Positions 1-7,278 of a stretch of 38,852 nucleotides of DNA are shown in pieces (within the stretch, counting starts at the first letter, position 1; each line of letters begins with the position of its first letter). The position numbers and the translations under genes are program-made. The notes beneath the pieces are model-generated. The model ran no database searches. It had not been told where the DNA came from and saw only the letters and a program-made list of their open reading frames with translations. Source of the DNA: Candidatus Avelusimicrobium excrementipullorum. Its GTDB lineage: Bacteria > Elusimicrobiota > Elusimicrobia > Elusimicrobiales > Elusimicrobiaceae. The stretch spans positions 1 through 38,852 of the forward strand of contig DWVB01000001.1 of NCBI GenBank assembly GCA_019120455.1, given 5' to 3'.

Positions 1-883
1 CGGCGGGAGCGACGGATTCCACGCACAGGCTTTTTTCGCACAAATCGGCACAGGACAGCGAAAAACTGCCCGCGCCGCCGTATAAATCATAAATGATTTT
101 GGGCGAAATTTCTTTGACCAGCGCGCGCACGCGGCTGTACATTTTTTGCGCGGTCAGCGTATTGGTTTGGAAAAAAGACTGCGGGGACAGTTTAAAAACC
201 ACTTCGCGCTCTGCGGCGCCGTCCGGCGCGGACAAAATGATTTTTTCCGTGATAAAATCCCTGCCTTTCAGCACGCGCAGGCTTTCCGGCGCGGCGGTGT
301 CGGCCAGCGACGTATTGACAGCCAGCATAATGTTGGCCTGCGGCCAGACGCTTCCCACCGCGGATACAAAACTTTTCTCCGGCACGTCGTCGGTTACAAA
401 CAGCACCGCAATGGCCTCGCCGGTGTTTTTGCCCGTGCGCAGCATCAAATGGCGCAGCACGCCCGTATGGCGGCGGTGGTCATAATAGGACAAATTTTCC
501 GCTTTGGCCCAGGCGCGCACAGCCTGCAAAAGCGGAATTAAATGTTCGTCAAACAGCACGCACTGCTGTATATCCACGGCGCGGTCCCAGCGGCCTTTGA
601 GTTTAAAGCCCAGAGTCTGTTCAAATTCCAGCGGGACGGTTTTGTCGCGTTTTACTTTTTTGTCAAAAGGCTCCTTCCACACCGGCTGATGACAGAAGCC
701 CAGCTCTACCTTGTTGCGGAAATAAAACGGCTCGTCCGTCGGCGTAACGGGAATATCCCCGCTCCAGAAATCCTCAAGCAGCTCTTTGACGCGCGCGGTT
801 TTTTGCTCCAGCTGCTGGCCGTAAGGCAGGTCCAGCATGGCGCAGCCGCCGCATTGTTTGAAATGTTGGCAGAGTTCAGGCAT
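1..883 (-). CDS. 23S rRNA/tRNA (uracil-5-)-methyltransferase, TrmA/RlmD family (3' end missing)
   Basis: The reading frame runs open from an ATG at 883 to the left edge, giving about 294 residues without a stop, so the C-terminus lies outside the window. The N-terminus reads MPELCQHFKQCGGCAMLDLP. The C-x6-CGGC pattern is the iron-sulfur cysteine cluster known at the start of RlmD/RumA-type enzymes. Later a KLSPQSFFQTN segment and then YDLYGGAGSFSL (the SAM-binding GxG loop) match the family. The catalytic cysteine and base residues would be further downstream and cannot be seen. The family methylates C5 of a uridine in 23S rRNA or tRNA using SAM; which RNA is the target cannot be told here. 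The start overlaps the ychF stop by 8 bases and has no clear ribosome binding site, so translation is probably coupled to ychF. Confidence 0.85.
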   Translation of the reverse strand, partial: MPELCQHFKQCGGCAMLDLPYGQQLEQKTARVKELLEDFWSGDIPVTPTDEPFYFRNKVELGFCHQPVWKEPFDKKVKRDKTVPLEFEQTLGFKLKGRWDRAVDIQQCVLFDEHLIPLLQAVRAWAKAENLSYYDHRRHTGVLRHLMLRTGKNTGEAIAVLFVTDDVPEKSFVSAVGSVWPQANIMLAVNTSLADTAAPESLRVLKGRDFITEKIILSAPDGAAEREVVFKLSPQSFFQTNTLTAQKMYSRVRALVKEISPKIIYDLYGGAGSFSLSCADLCEKSLCVESVAPA

Positions 884-1949
884 TAATTTTAAACAGGCAG
901 ACGTCGCCGTCCTTTACAATATAGTCCTTGCCTTCGGAGCGGATCAGGCCGTGCTCGCGCAGGGCTTTTTCATCGCCGTATTTGACCAGGTCGTCAAAGG
1001 TGTATACGTCGGCGCGGATAAAGCCTTTTTCAAAATCGCTGTGTATTTTGCCCGCCGCCTGCGGCGCGGTGCAGCCCACGGGGATTAACCAGCTGCGCAC
1101 TTCCACCTCGCTGCCGGCCGTGAAATAGGTGCAGAGGTTTAGCAGCTTCATGCCTTCGCGCACCACTTTTTCCAGCCCCGTATAATCATTGCCGGTTTCG
1201 GCTAAAAATGCCTTTTTTTCTTCTTCGGAAAATTCGGCTATGTCGGCCTCAAATTTGACGCACAGCTCCACAAAGCCCGCGCCGGTTTCCTTGGCGTAAG
1301 CGGCCACTTTGGCGGCGTTTTCGGTGTTGCGTTTTTCGGAATTGTTGCCCACATACAAAACGGGCTTGGCCGTTAAGAACTGGTATTCTTTAAGCACTTC
1401 CGGCTCCAAATGCAAAGAGGACACCGGCTTGCCGTCCTCCAGCGCGGCTTTGATTTGCTTCATGGTTTCAAAAGCGGCCACGGCTTCTTTTTTGCCGCTT
1501 TTGGCGTTGCTGCCCAGACGGTCACAGATTTTGCCGGCCGTTTCCAAGTCCGCCAGCATCAGCTCGGTATTAATCACCTCAATGTCGCGCAGCGGGTCTA
1601 CGGAGTTCATTACATGGGTCACGTTTTCGTCTTCAAACAAACGCACCACATGGATAATCGCGTCCACCTCGCGGATATTGGCCAAAAATTTATTGCCCAG
1701 CCCTTCACCCTGGCTGGCGCCCTTGACGATGCCGGCAATATCCACAAATTTAATAAAGGCGGCAGTTTTCTTGGGCGGTTTGAACATGTCAAACAATTTG
1801 TCCAGCCGCTTGTCCGGTATGGGCACAATGCCCACATTGGGCTCTATGGTGCAAAAAGGATAATTGCTTGCTTCCGCACCCGCGCAGGTCAGGGCGTTAA
1901 AAAGGGTGGATTTGCCCACATTGGGCAGGCCGACGATACCGATTTCCAT
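876..1949 (-). CDS. ychF: Redox-regulated ATPase YchF (OBG-family P-loop protein)
   Basis: The product is 357 aa, the usual YchF length. The P-loop GLPNVGKS is at residues 7-14, followed by the NYPFCTIEPN switch I region and DIAGIVKGASQGEGLG in switch II. The base-recognition loop reads YVGNNSE rather than the NKxD of true GTPases; the NxxE form is known to explain ATP preference in YchF. A C-terminal TGS domain (about residues 270-355) contains the typical DVYTFDDLVKYG and EGKDYIVKDGD segments. The family binds ribosomes and is linked to stress and translation control. The ATG at 1949 has AAGGAG nine bases upstream (plus-strand CTCCTT at 1959-1964). It is the first gene of a two-gene unit with the RNA methyltransferase that overlaps its end. 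Confidence 0.97.
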   Translation of the reverse strand: MEIGIVGLPNVGKSTLFNALTCAGAEASNYPFCTIEPNVGIVPIPDKRLDKLFDMFKPPKKTAAFIKFVDIAGIVKGASQGEGLGNKFLANIREVDAIIHVVRLFEDENVTHVMNSVDPLRDIEVINTELMLADLETAGKICDRLGSNAKSGKKEAVAAFETMKQIKAALEDGKPVSSLHLEPEVLKEYQFLTAKPVLYVGNNSEKRNTENAAKVAAYAKETGAGFVELCVKFEADIAEFSEEEKKAFLAETGNDYTGLEKVVREGMKLLNLCTYFTAGSEVEVRSWLIPVGCTAPQAAGKIHSDFEKGFIRADVYTFDDLVKYGDEKALREHGLIRSEGKDYIVKDGDVCLFKINA

Positions 1950-2071
1950 GGAAATGTACTCCTTAAATAAAGGGAAATATAGGTATATTTTAGCATTTTA
2001 CGCAGCCATGCCCGCATATATGCAGTTGGCCGGCTGTCCTCCCGCCGCTAGGCGAAAGAAAGAGAATTTGC

Positions 2072-2077
2072 TAAAAT
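2072..2077 (+). promoter_or_regulatory. Probable -10 box for tRNA-Glu
   Basis: TAAAAT ends 11 bases before the mature tRNA 5' end, in an AT-rich patch that follows GC-rich sequence. No convincing -35 box is visible. The assignment rests on position alone. Confidence 0.35.
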
Positions 2078-2088
2078 ATATATGTTCA

Positions 2089-2162
2089 GTCCCGTTCGTC
2101 TAGCGGTTTAGGACGCCGCCCTCTCAAGGCGGAGATCACGAGTTCGAATCTCGTACGGGACG
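2089..2162 (+). tRNA. tRNA-Glu (anticodon CTC)
   Basis: A full cloverleaf can be drawn. The acceptor arms GTCCCGT (2089-2095) and ACGGGAC (2155-2161) pair perfectly, with discriminator G at 2162. The anticodon stem CCGCC/GGCGG (2116-2120/2128-2132) encloses the loop CTCTCAA, with anticodon CTC at 2123-2125. The T arm contains GAGTTCGAATCTC. CCA is not encoded and must be added enzymatically. It reads GAG codons and is followed directly by a terminator. Confidence 0.96.
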
Positions 2163-2172
2163 TATTTTTTAT

Positions 2173-2203
2173 CCGGCCGGCATGACGCCACGGCCGGTTT
2201 TTT
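2173..2203 (+). terminator. Rho-independent terminator after tRNA-Glu
   Basis: The stem CCGGCCG/CGGCCGG (2173-2179/2191-2197) with an 11-base loop is followed by TTTTTT. It lies 10 bases after the tRNA and before the next promoter. Confidence 0.85.
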
Positions 2204-2240
2204 ATTTTCCGGCAACCGGTATTACAGCGGCAAAATTTCA

Positions 2241-2246
2241 TACAAT
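2241..2246 (+). promoter_or_regulatory. Probable -10 box for the DUF1646 gene
   Basis: TACAAT, overlapping a second AT-rich hexamer, lies 31 bases before the start codon. This leaves room for a short leader carrying the GGGGAGGAG ribosome binding site. No consensus -35 box is evident. Confidence 0.45.
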
Positions 2247-2277
2247 ATAACCATAAACTGATCTATGGGGAGGAGAT

Positions 2278-3324
2278 ATGGAATTGTCCGTTTTTCAAAC
2301 AAGCCTGCTGTGCCTGCTGATTCTGCTGGTGCTGGTACTGCCTCTGACGGTACGCAAAGTGGAAGAAAACCTGGAAGCGTTTTTATTTATCTGCGGCGCC
2401 GTGGCGGTATCCGTTACAAACATGTGGAACTGGGAACTGATTAAAACCTCCCTGCAGGACCCCATAAAAATTACGCTGGCCGTTTTGGTGGCCGGCCTTT
2501 TATTTAAACAGTTTCACCGCGCCTTGCAGCGCGCCACGACCAAAACCGTGTCCGTCATCGGTTTGCGCGCCGCCCTGGCCGCCATTGTGCTTTTGCTGGG
2601 CATGACCTCCAGCGTCATTACCGCCATTATTGCCGCTTTGATACTGTCTGAAATTATCCCGCTGCTGCCCATTGACCGCAAAGGCCGCGTGCAGCTGGTG
2701 GTATACAGCTGCTTTGCCGTAGGCATGGGCGCAGTGCTGACCTCCATCGGAGAGCCGCTGGGCACGATTGTGTTGTCCAAACTTAAAGGCGCGCCGCATT
2801 ACGCCGATTTCTGGTTTTTGCTGAAACACCTGGGCTGGTTTGTGCTGGCCGGAAACATCGTGCTGGCCGCGCTGGCCATGCGCATTAAAAAGGTGGAAAA
2901 CGCCGCGGCGGAGGACACCCAGAGCGAAGAGCACACCGTCAAAAGCATTGTGGTGCGGGCGGCCAAAGTGTATTTGTTTGTCATGGCGCTGGTGTTGCTG
3001 GGAGACGGACTCAAACCGCTGGCCGTGCAGACTATCGCCCATCTGTCCGAAAATGCGCTGTATTTTATCAATATGCTTTCGGCCATTCTGGACAATGCCA
3101 CGCTGGCCGCCATTGAAATCACGCCGGACATTTCCACGCGCAACCTGGTTTTCCTGCTGATGAGCTTAATCATTTCCGGCGGCATGCTGATCCCGGGAAA
3201 TATCCCCAACATTATTTGCGCCTCCAAACTTAAAATCACCAGCAAGGAATGGGCCAAAGCCGCCGTTCCGCTGGGCGCGGCGCTGATGGTGGCGTATTTC
3301 GTTATTTTGCACGTCACGCTCTAA
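2278..3324 (+). CDS. DUF1646-family polytopic membrane protein, putative cation transporter
   Basis: This 348 aa protein is almost entirely hydrophobic, with roughly ten membrane segments. A short charged cytoplasmic stretch near residues 203-223 (KKVENAAAEDTQSEEHTVK) splits it into two halves. The VEENLEAFLFICGAVAVSV segment near residue 27 and the SIGEPLGTIVLSKL segment near residue 160 are what I recognise of the DUF1646 family. That family is grouped with ion-transporter-like permeases, but its substrate is not established. A strong Shine-Dalgarno (GGGGAGGAG, 2267-2275) lies immediately before the ATG. The gene sits alone between the tRNA terminator and glgP, so the neighbourhood gives no substrate clue. 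Family placement is fairly likely; function is unknown. Confidence 0.72.
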   Translation: MELSVFQTSLLCLLILLVLVLPLTVRKVEENLEAFLFICGAVAVSVTNMWNWELIKTSLQDPIKITLAVLVAGLLFKQFHRALQRATTKTVSVIGLRAALAAIVLLLGMTSSVITAIIAALILSEIIPLLPIDRKGRVQLVVYSCFAVGMGAVLTSIGEPLGTIVLSKLKGAPHYADFWFLLKHLGWFVLAGNIVLAALAMRIKKVENAAAEDTQSEEHTVKSIVVRAAKVYLFVMALVLLGDGLKPLAVQTIAHLSENALYFINMLSAILDNATLAAIEITPDISTRNLVFLLMSLIISGGMLIPGNIPNIICASKLKITSKEWAKAAVPLGAALMVAYFVILHVTL

Positions 3325-3349
3325 ACGCCTGTGCGCGGACGTAATTTTA

Positions 3350-3355
3350 TATAAT
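3350..3355 (+). promoter_or_regulatory. Probable -10 box for glgP
   Basis: A perfect TATAAT lies 31 bases before the glgP ATG. The predicted short leader contains AAGGAG at 3376-3381. I see no good -35 hexamer at 16-19 bases upstream. Confidence 0.6.
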
Positions 3356-3386
3356 GAAACGGAACGATTTTATTTAAGGAGAATAC

Positions 3387-5945
3387 ATGAAAATCCATTC
3401 TTTTACCGTGCAGCCCAATCTGCCCGACAATATTAAATTTTTGGAAGAACTGGCCAGCGACATGTGGTTTACCTGGAATTGGCCGGCCATTCTGCTGTTT
3501 GTGCAAATTGACCCCAAACTTTGGACCGCTTCCCGCCGCAACCCCAAATGGATGCTGGGCAGCGTACCGCAAAAACGCCTGGAAGAGCTCAGCCGCGATA
3601 CGGCCTTTGTGGAACAGGTCAACAAGGTAAAAGAAGCCTATTACAATTATAAAAACAATTCCCATACCTGGTATAAAGAACACAAAAAAGAACAGGGGGA
3701 TATGCTGACGGCCTATTTCTCCATGGAATACGGCATCGGGGAAGGACTGCCCATTTATTCCGGCGGTCTGGGTATGCTGGCCGGCGACCACATGAAATCC
3801 GCCAGCGACCTGGGCATGCCTATCATCGGCATGGGGCTTTTTTATAAAAAAGGCTATGTGCAGCAGCTTTTAAACCGCGACGGCTGGCAAAACGAAGAAT
3901 ACCCTGACAATGACTGGGCACATATGGCCGTGGAACGCGTGCTGGACGCCAACGGCAACGAAATCATCGTGGACGTACCGCTTGGGTTTAACGAAACCGT
4001 CAAGGCCTGCGTCTGGCGCGTGGAAACGGGCCGCACCGATTTGTACTTGCTGGACACCAACCTGCAGGAAAACACCCCCGCCCAGCGCCTGATTACCGAA
4101 AAATTATACGGTGGCGACCGCGAAAACCGCATCCGCCAGGAAATCGTGCTGGGCATCGGCGGCGTCAAAGCTTTAACCGCCATGGGCAAATACCCCACCG
4201 TTTACCATATCAACGAAGGGCACAGCGCTTTCCTGCTGATTCAGCGCATTATTGACATCATGCAGCAGCGGAAAATGAATTTTGCGCAGGCGCGGGAAAT
4301 CGTGTGGGCTTCGTCGGTCTTTACCACGCACACGCCCGTCATCGCCGGCAATGAACATTTTGACCCCATGCTCGTGCGCAAATATATGGAATATTACGCC
4401 CAGCAAATGGGTATTTCCTGGGATGATTTTCTGGCGCTAGGCAAAGAGAAAGCAGACTCCGCCACCTTCTGCATGACGGTGCTGGCGCTGCGTCTGACCG
4501 CCTACGCCAACGGCGTGGCCAAGCTGCACGGCAAAGTCAGCCGCGAGATGTGGCATAATCTGTGGCCCGGCCTGCCCATTAACGAAGTGCCCGTCGGCAG
4601 CATTACCAACGGCATACACAGCGCGTCCTGGGTGTCGCACGAAATTAACGACCTGTACCGCAAATACCTTTTCAACGGCAACCAAATGGGCGAAGTGGAC
4701 CCTTCCGACGCCAAAATTTGGGAAAAAGTGGACGATATCCCCGATGAAGAACTGTGGAATATGCACGCCCAGCGCAAGACCAAACTTATCAACCTGGCGC
4801 GCCGGCGCATGAAACACCAGCTTAAACGCCAGGGCTTTGACATGATGACGGTCAACAAGGCCAGCAAAATCCTAAAGCCCGATGTGCTGACCATCGGCTT
4901 TGCGCGCCGCTTTGCCACCTACAAACGCGCCACGCTGCTGTTTAAGGATTTGGACCGGCTGGATAAAATCGTCAACAATCCGCTGCGCCCCGTGCAGTTC
5001 GTGTTCGCCGGTAAAGCGCACCCGGCCGACACCATGGGCAAAGAGTTTATCAAAACGATTTACAACCTGACCCAAAACGACGCGCGTTTTAAAAACAAAG
5101 TTGTCTTTATTGAAGACTACAATATGAATGTGGCCCGCTATATGGTGCAGGGCGTGGACGTGTGGCTCAACAACCCCATCCGCCCCATGGAAGCCAGCGG
5201 AACGTCGGGCATGAAAGCGGCCGTCAACGGGGCGCTGATGCTGTCCATTCTGGACGGCTGGTGGGACGAAGTCGGCCCGTGCGATTTCGGCTGGTCCATC
5301 GGCGGAGCGGAAAAATACGCTTCCGACGCCGAACGCGACGCCGTGGAAGCGGAATCTTTGTACAACCTGCTGGAACAGGAAATCGCCCCGACCTATTACG
5401 CCAAAAACGACAAGGGCTTTTCCGCCGCGTGGCTGGCGCTGATGAAAAAATCCATCCGCGAAATCGCGCCCGTATTCAACACCAACCGCATGGTGAAGGA
5501 ATATTACGAGAAATTCTACATCGGCGCGCATAATTTCGGCCAGCTGCTGAGCCAAAACGACCATGCCGCGCAGGTGGCCGCCTGGCGCAAGAAAATCGCC
5601 GACAACTGGTACCGCGTCAGCGTGACCGACGCCACGCCGGCTTTTGACAAGGCTATCCTCATGGGCGACAAAGTCAATTTCAAAGCCCGCGTGTCTTTGG
5701 GCGGCCTGGAACCACAGGATATTCAGGTAGAGCTCTACCTAGGCACCCGCGGCGCGCTGGGCGACATTGAAAAAGAAGACGCCGTGGACATGACATGCAC
5801 CGGCAAAGACGGCGACGCGTATATTTACGAGGTGCAGCTCTCGCCTTACAACAGCGGCCGGCAGGATTATGCGCTGCGCATTTTGCCCGCGTGTGACAAA
5901 GTGCCCAATATCCTGACCCCGCTGTATCTGAGGTGGGAGGAGTAA
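3387..5945 (+). CDS. glgP: Alpha-glucan phosphorylase (GT35) with N-terminal DUF3417
   Basis: This 852 aa enzyme would release glucose-1-phosphate from the non-reducing ends of glycogen or maltodextrin in the cytoplasm. Residues 1-110 carry the DUF3417 segment (LPDNIKFLEELASDMWFTWN) that defines the shorter, non-muscle-type phosphorylases. The glucan-binding region YSGGLGMLAGDHMKSASDLG follows near residue 128. The pyridoxal-phosphate lysine is K610 in EASGTSGMKAAVNG. A C-terminal extension of about 100 residues after the catalytic core is typical of this subgroup. The ATG has AAGGAG six bases upstream. No other glycogen gene is adjacent, so storage turnover is inferred from this gene alone. 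Confidence 0.96.
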   Translation: MKIHSFTVQPNLPDNIKFLEELASDMWFTWNWPAILLFVQIDPKLWTASRRNPKWMLGSVPQKRLEELSRDTAFVEQVNKVKEAYYNYKNNSHTWYKEHKKEQGDMLTAYFSMEYGIGEGLPIYSGGLGMLAGDHMKSASDLGMPIIGMGLFYKKGYVQQLLNRDGWQNEEYPDNDWAHMAVERVLDANGNEIIVDVPLGFNETVKACVWRVETGRTDLYLLDTNLQENTPAQRLITEKLYGGDRENRIRQEIVLGIGGVKALTAMGKYPTVYHINEGHSAFLLIQRIIDIMQQRKMNFAQAREIVWASSVFTTHTPVIAGNEHFDPMLVRKYMEYYAQQMGISWDDFLALGKEKADSATFCMTVLALRLTAYANGVAKLHGKVSREMWHNLWPGLPINEVPVGSITNGIHSASWVSHEINDLYRKYLFNGNQMGEVDPSDAKIWEKVDDIPDEELWNMHAQRKTKLINLARRRMKHQLKRQGFDMMTVNKASKILKPDVLTIGFARRFATYKRATLLFKDLDRLDKIVNNPLRPVQFVFAGKAHPADTMGKEFIKTIYNLTQNDARFKNKVVFIEDYNMNVARYMVQGVDVWLNNPIRPMEASGTSGMKAAVNGALMLSILDGWWDEVGPCDFGWSIGGAEKYASDAERDAVEAESLYNLLEQEIAPTYYAKNDKGFSAAWLALMKKSIREIAPVFNTNRMVKEYYEKFYIGAHNFGQLLSQNDHAAQVAAWRKKIADNWYRVSVTDATPAFDKAILMGDKVNFKARVSLGGLEPQDIQVELYLGTRGALGDIEKEDAVDMTCTGKDGDAYIYEVQLSPYNSGRQDYALRILPACDKVPNILTPLYLRWEE

Positions 5946-5951
5946 ATTTTC

Positions 5952-5964
5952 GGGGCGCTGCCCC
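5952..5964 (+). repeat. Small GC-rich hairpin after glgP
   Basis: GGGGC/GCCCC with a 3-base loop lies six bases after the glgP stop codon. It lacks a T-run, so it is not a classical terminator. It may be the outermost part of the palindromic block that follows. Confidence 0.6.
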
Positions 5965-5972
5965 TAACCCCG

Positions 5973-6002
5973 CCTACTTTTTCTCATCGCAGAAAAAGTA
6001 GG
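5973..6002 (+). repeat. Perfect 12-bp inverted repeat
   Basis: CCTACTTTTTCT at 5973-5984 is matched exactly by its complement at 5991-6002 around a six-base loop. It would fold on either strand. No T-run follows, so a repeat-family element is as likely as a terminator. Confidence 0.85.
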
Positions 6003-6012
6003 CAAAAAGGCT

Positions 6013-6130
6013 AGAAAATCGGAAGTAAAAAATCCCGTTTCGGCGGAAAGTTTTTAAACTCGCTTACGCTCAAACATAAAAACTTTTCTTCCGTCCAAAC
6101 GGGATTTTTAAAGCACTTCCAAGATTTTCT
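6013..6130 (+). repeat. Nested imperfect palindrome of about 118 bp
   Basis: Four paired blocks nest in order: AGAAAATC 6013-6020 with 6123-6130; GGAAGT 6021-6026 with 6115-6120; AATCCCGTTT 6031-6040 with 6097-6106; and a GGAA...GTTTTTA arm (6045-6056) with 6077-6092. The apex is about 20 bases and contains CTCGCTTACGCTC. With the hairpins at 5952 and 5973 it fills nearly all of the 293-base gap between glgP and trmL, the longest gene-free stretch in the window. I found no second copy in the window. Confidence 0.85.
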
Positions 6131-6238
6131 AAAAAGCATATTTAAACGCTTTCACGGCTGCAATAAAACATCTCACACTTCTGATATTTCTGCATTCGGA
6201 ACGCAAGCGACAGCCCCGGAGTACCTGAAAAAACAGTT

Positions 6239-6706
6239 ATGCTCAATATTGTACTGATTAACCCCGAAATTCCCTTTAACACCGGCAATATCGGCCGCTC
6301 CTGCGTAGCCACCGGCACGCGGCTGCACCTGGTGGGCAAGCTGGGCTTTAAAATCGCTTCCAAAGAAATACGCCGCTCGGGCCTGGACTACTGGCCGAAT
6401 TTGGACTACCGCCGCTATGAAACCTGGGAAGAATTTTTGCAAGCCAACCGGCCGGAGCGTGAACAGCTGTTTTTTATGTCCACCAAGGGACAAAAAAACT
6501 ATTGGGACGCGCAGTTTACGGACGGATGTTTTTTATGTTTCGGCGCGGAATCCTGCGGTCTGCCCAAAGATTTTTACGAAAAATATGCCGACCGGCTGTT
6601 CACCATTCCCATGACGGGCCCCGTGCGCTCTTTAAACCTTTCTTCTTCCGCAGCCATCACCCTGTTTGAAGCGCTGCGCCAAAACAAAACTTCTTATTTG
6701 AAATAA
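6239..6706 (+). CDS. trmL: tRNA (cytidine(34)-2'-O)-methyltransferase, SPOUT family
   Basis: The 155 aa length and all three SPOUT signatures fit TrmL (YibK). NPEIPFNTGNIGRSC lies near residues 8-22, FGAESCGLPKDFYE near 101-114, and IPMTGPVRSLNLSSSAA near 123-139; the last two build the trefoil knot that binds SAM. The known reaction is 2'-O-methylation of the wobble base of leucine tRNAs. The start is fixed by the conserved LNIVLINPEIP beginning. There is no good Shine-Dalgarno: GGAG at 6218-6221 is 17 bases away. The long palindrome lies just upstream, and its effect on expression is unknown. A bidirectional terminator follows. Confidence 0.95.
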   Translation: MLNIVLINPEIPFNTGNIGRSCVATGTRLHLVGKLGFKIASKEIRRSGLDYWPNLDYRRYETWEEFLQANRPEREQLFFMSTKGQKNYWDAQFTDGCFLCFGAESCGLPKDFYEKYADRLFTIPMTGPVRSLNLSSSAAITLFEALRQNKTSYLK

Positions 6707-6713
6707 GCACATG

Positions 6714-6744
6714 AAAAAGCCCCGCCGGAAAGCGGGGCCTTTTT
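6714..6744. terminator. Bidirectional terminator between trmL and the prepilin gene
   Basis: The stem GCCCCGC/GCGGGGC (6719-6725/6732-6738) is flanked by AAAAA on the left and TTTTT on the right. It can therefore end both the plus-strand trmL transcript and the converging minus-strand prepilin transcript. Confidence 0.9.
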
Positions 6745-6751
6745 AAAATAA

Positions 6752-7192
6752 CTAAAAGCCGATGGCTTTGCAGTATTTCTTTCCCGCCGTGGTGGAACCG
6801 CTGCAGGTGCGGCCGGTTACCCGTCCGTATTCACTGGTATAGGTAATGCTGTAAGCTCCCGTCTTGCGAAACATGGTAACGTTTACTCTGTCCTTATTAA
6901 AAAAAGAAATATCCGGATCATCAAAATTTTTACTCTGCGTAATGCCGGCCACGCCGCCGTCGGCTATATTTCCCAAAACAAAAGTTTTCAGGCTCTCATC
7001 CGTCCCGTAACTGTTTCCGTTGCGGATATAAAAGGCATTCATGGCCTCGCTTACCGCCGCGGCGTTGGCAATGCCTTCCGTGGCGCGGCCTTTTTCCATA
7101 GATGTTTTATAAGCAGGCAGCGCCACCGTTACCAAAATGGTGACCACCACCATAACAATTAAAAGTTCAATCAGCGTAAATCCCTTTTTCAT
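6752..7192 (-). CDS. Prepilin-type N-terminal cleavage/methylation domain protein (type IV pilin-like)
   Basis: The 146 aa protein begins MKKGFTLIELLIVMVVVTIL, a textbook class III (prepilin peptidase) signal: cleavage after G4, new N-terminal Phe, and Glu5 of the mature protein. The hydrophobic helix extends to about residue 26. The globular part is small and ends with two cysteines (C134 and C141), which probably form the C-terminal disulfide loop seen in many pilins. The ribosome binding site GAGGAGGG is strong. No pilus assembly gene (pilB, pilC, pilD, pilQ) is nearby, so it is either a lone minor pilin or pseudopilin or one of several dispersed paralogues. Pilin versus secretion pseudopilin cannot be decided from this gene alone. 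Confidence 0.92.
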   Translation of the reverse strand: MKKGFTLIELLIVMVVVTILVTVALPAYKTSMEKGRATEGIANAAAVSEAMNAFYIRNGNSYGTDESLKTFVLGNIADGGVAGITQSKNFDDPDISFFNKDRVNVTMFRKTGAYSITYTSEYGRVTGRTCSGSTTAGKKYCKAIGF

Positions 7193-7265
7193 ACACCCTC
7201 CTCTTTGGCTTATTATATAAATTTCCGCGTATATTTGGCCGGCTCTTATCTTCTGCGATATTTTA

Positions 7266-7271
7266 TAGAAT
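7266..7271 (+). promoter_or_regulatory. -10 box placed for a leaderless MFS transcript
   Basis: TAGAAT (within TATAGAAT) ends seven bases before the ATG at 7279, so transcription should start at or next to the A of the start codon. No Shine-Dalgarno sequence is present. Confidence 0.5.
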
Positions 7272-7278
7272 ACAAGTA

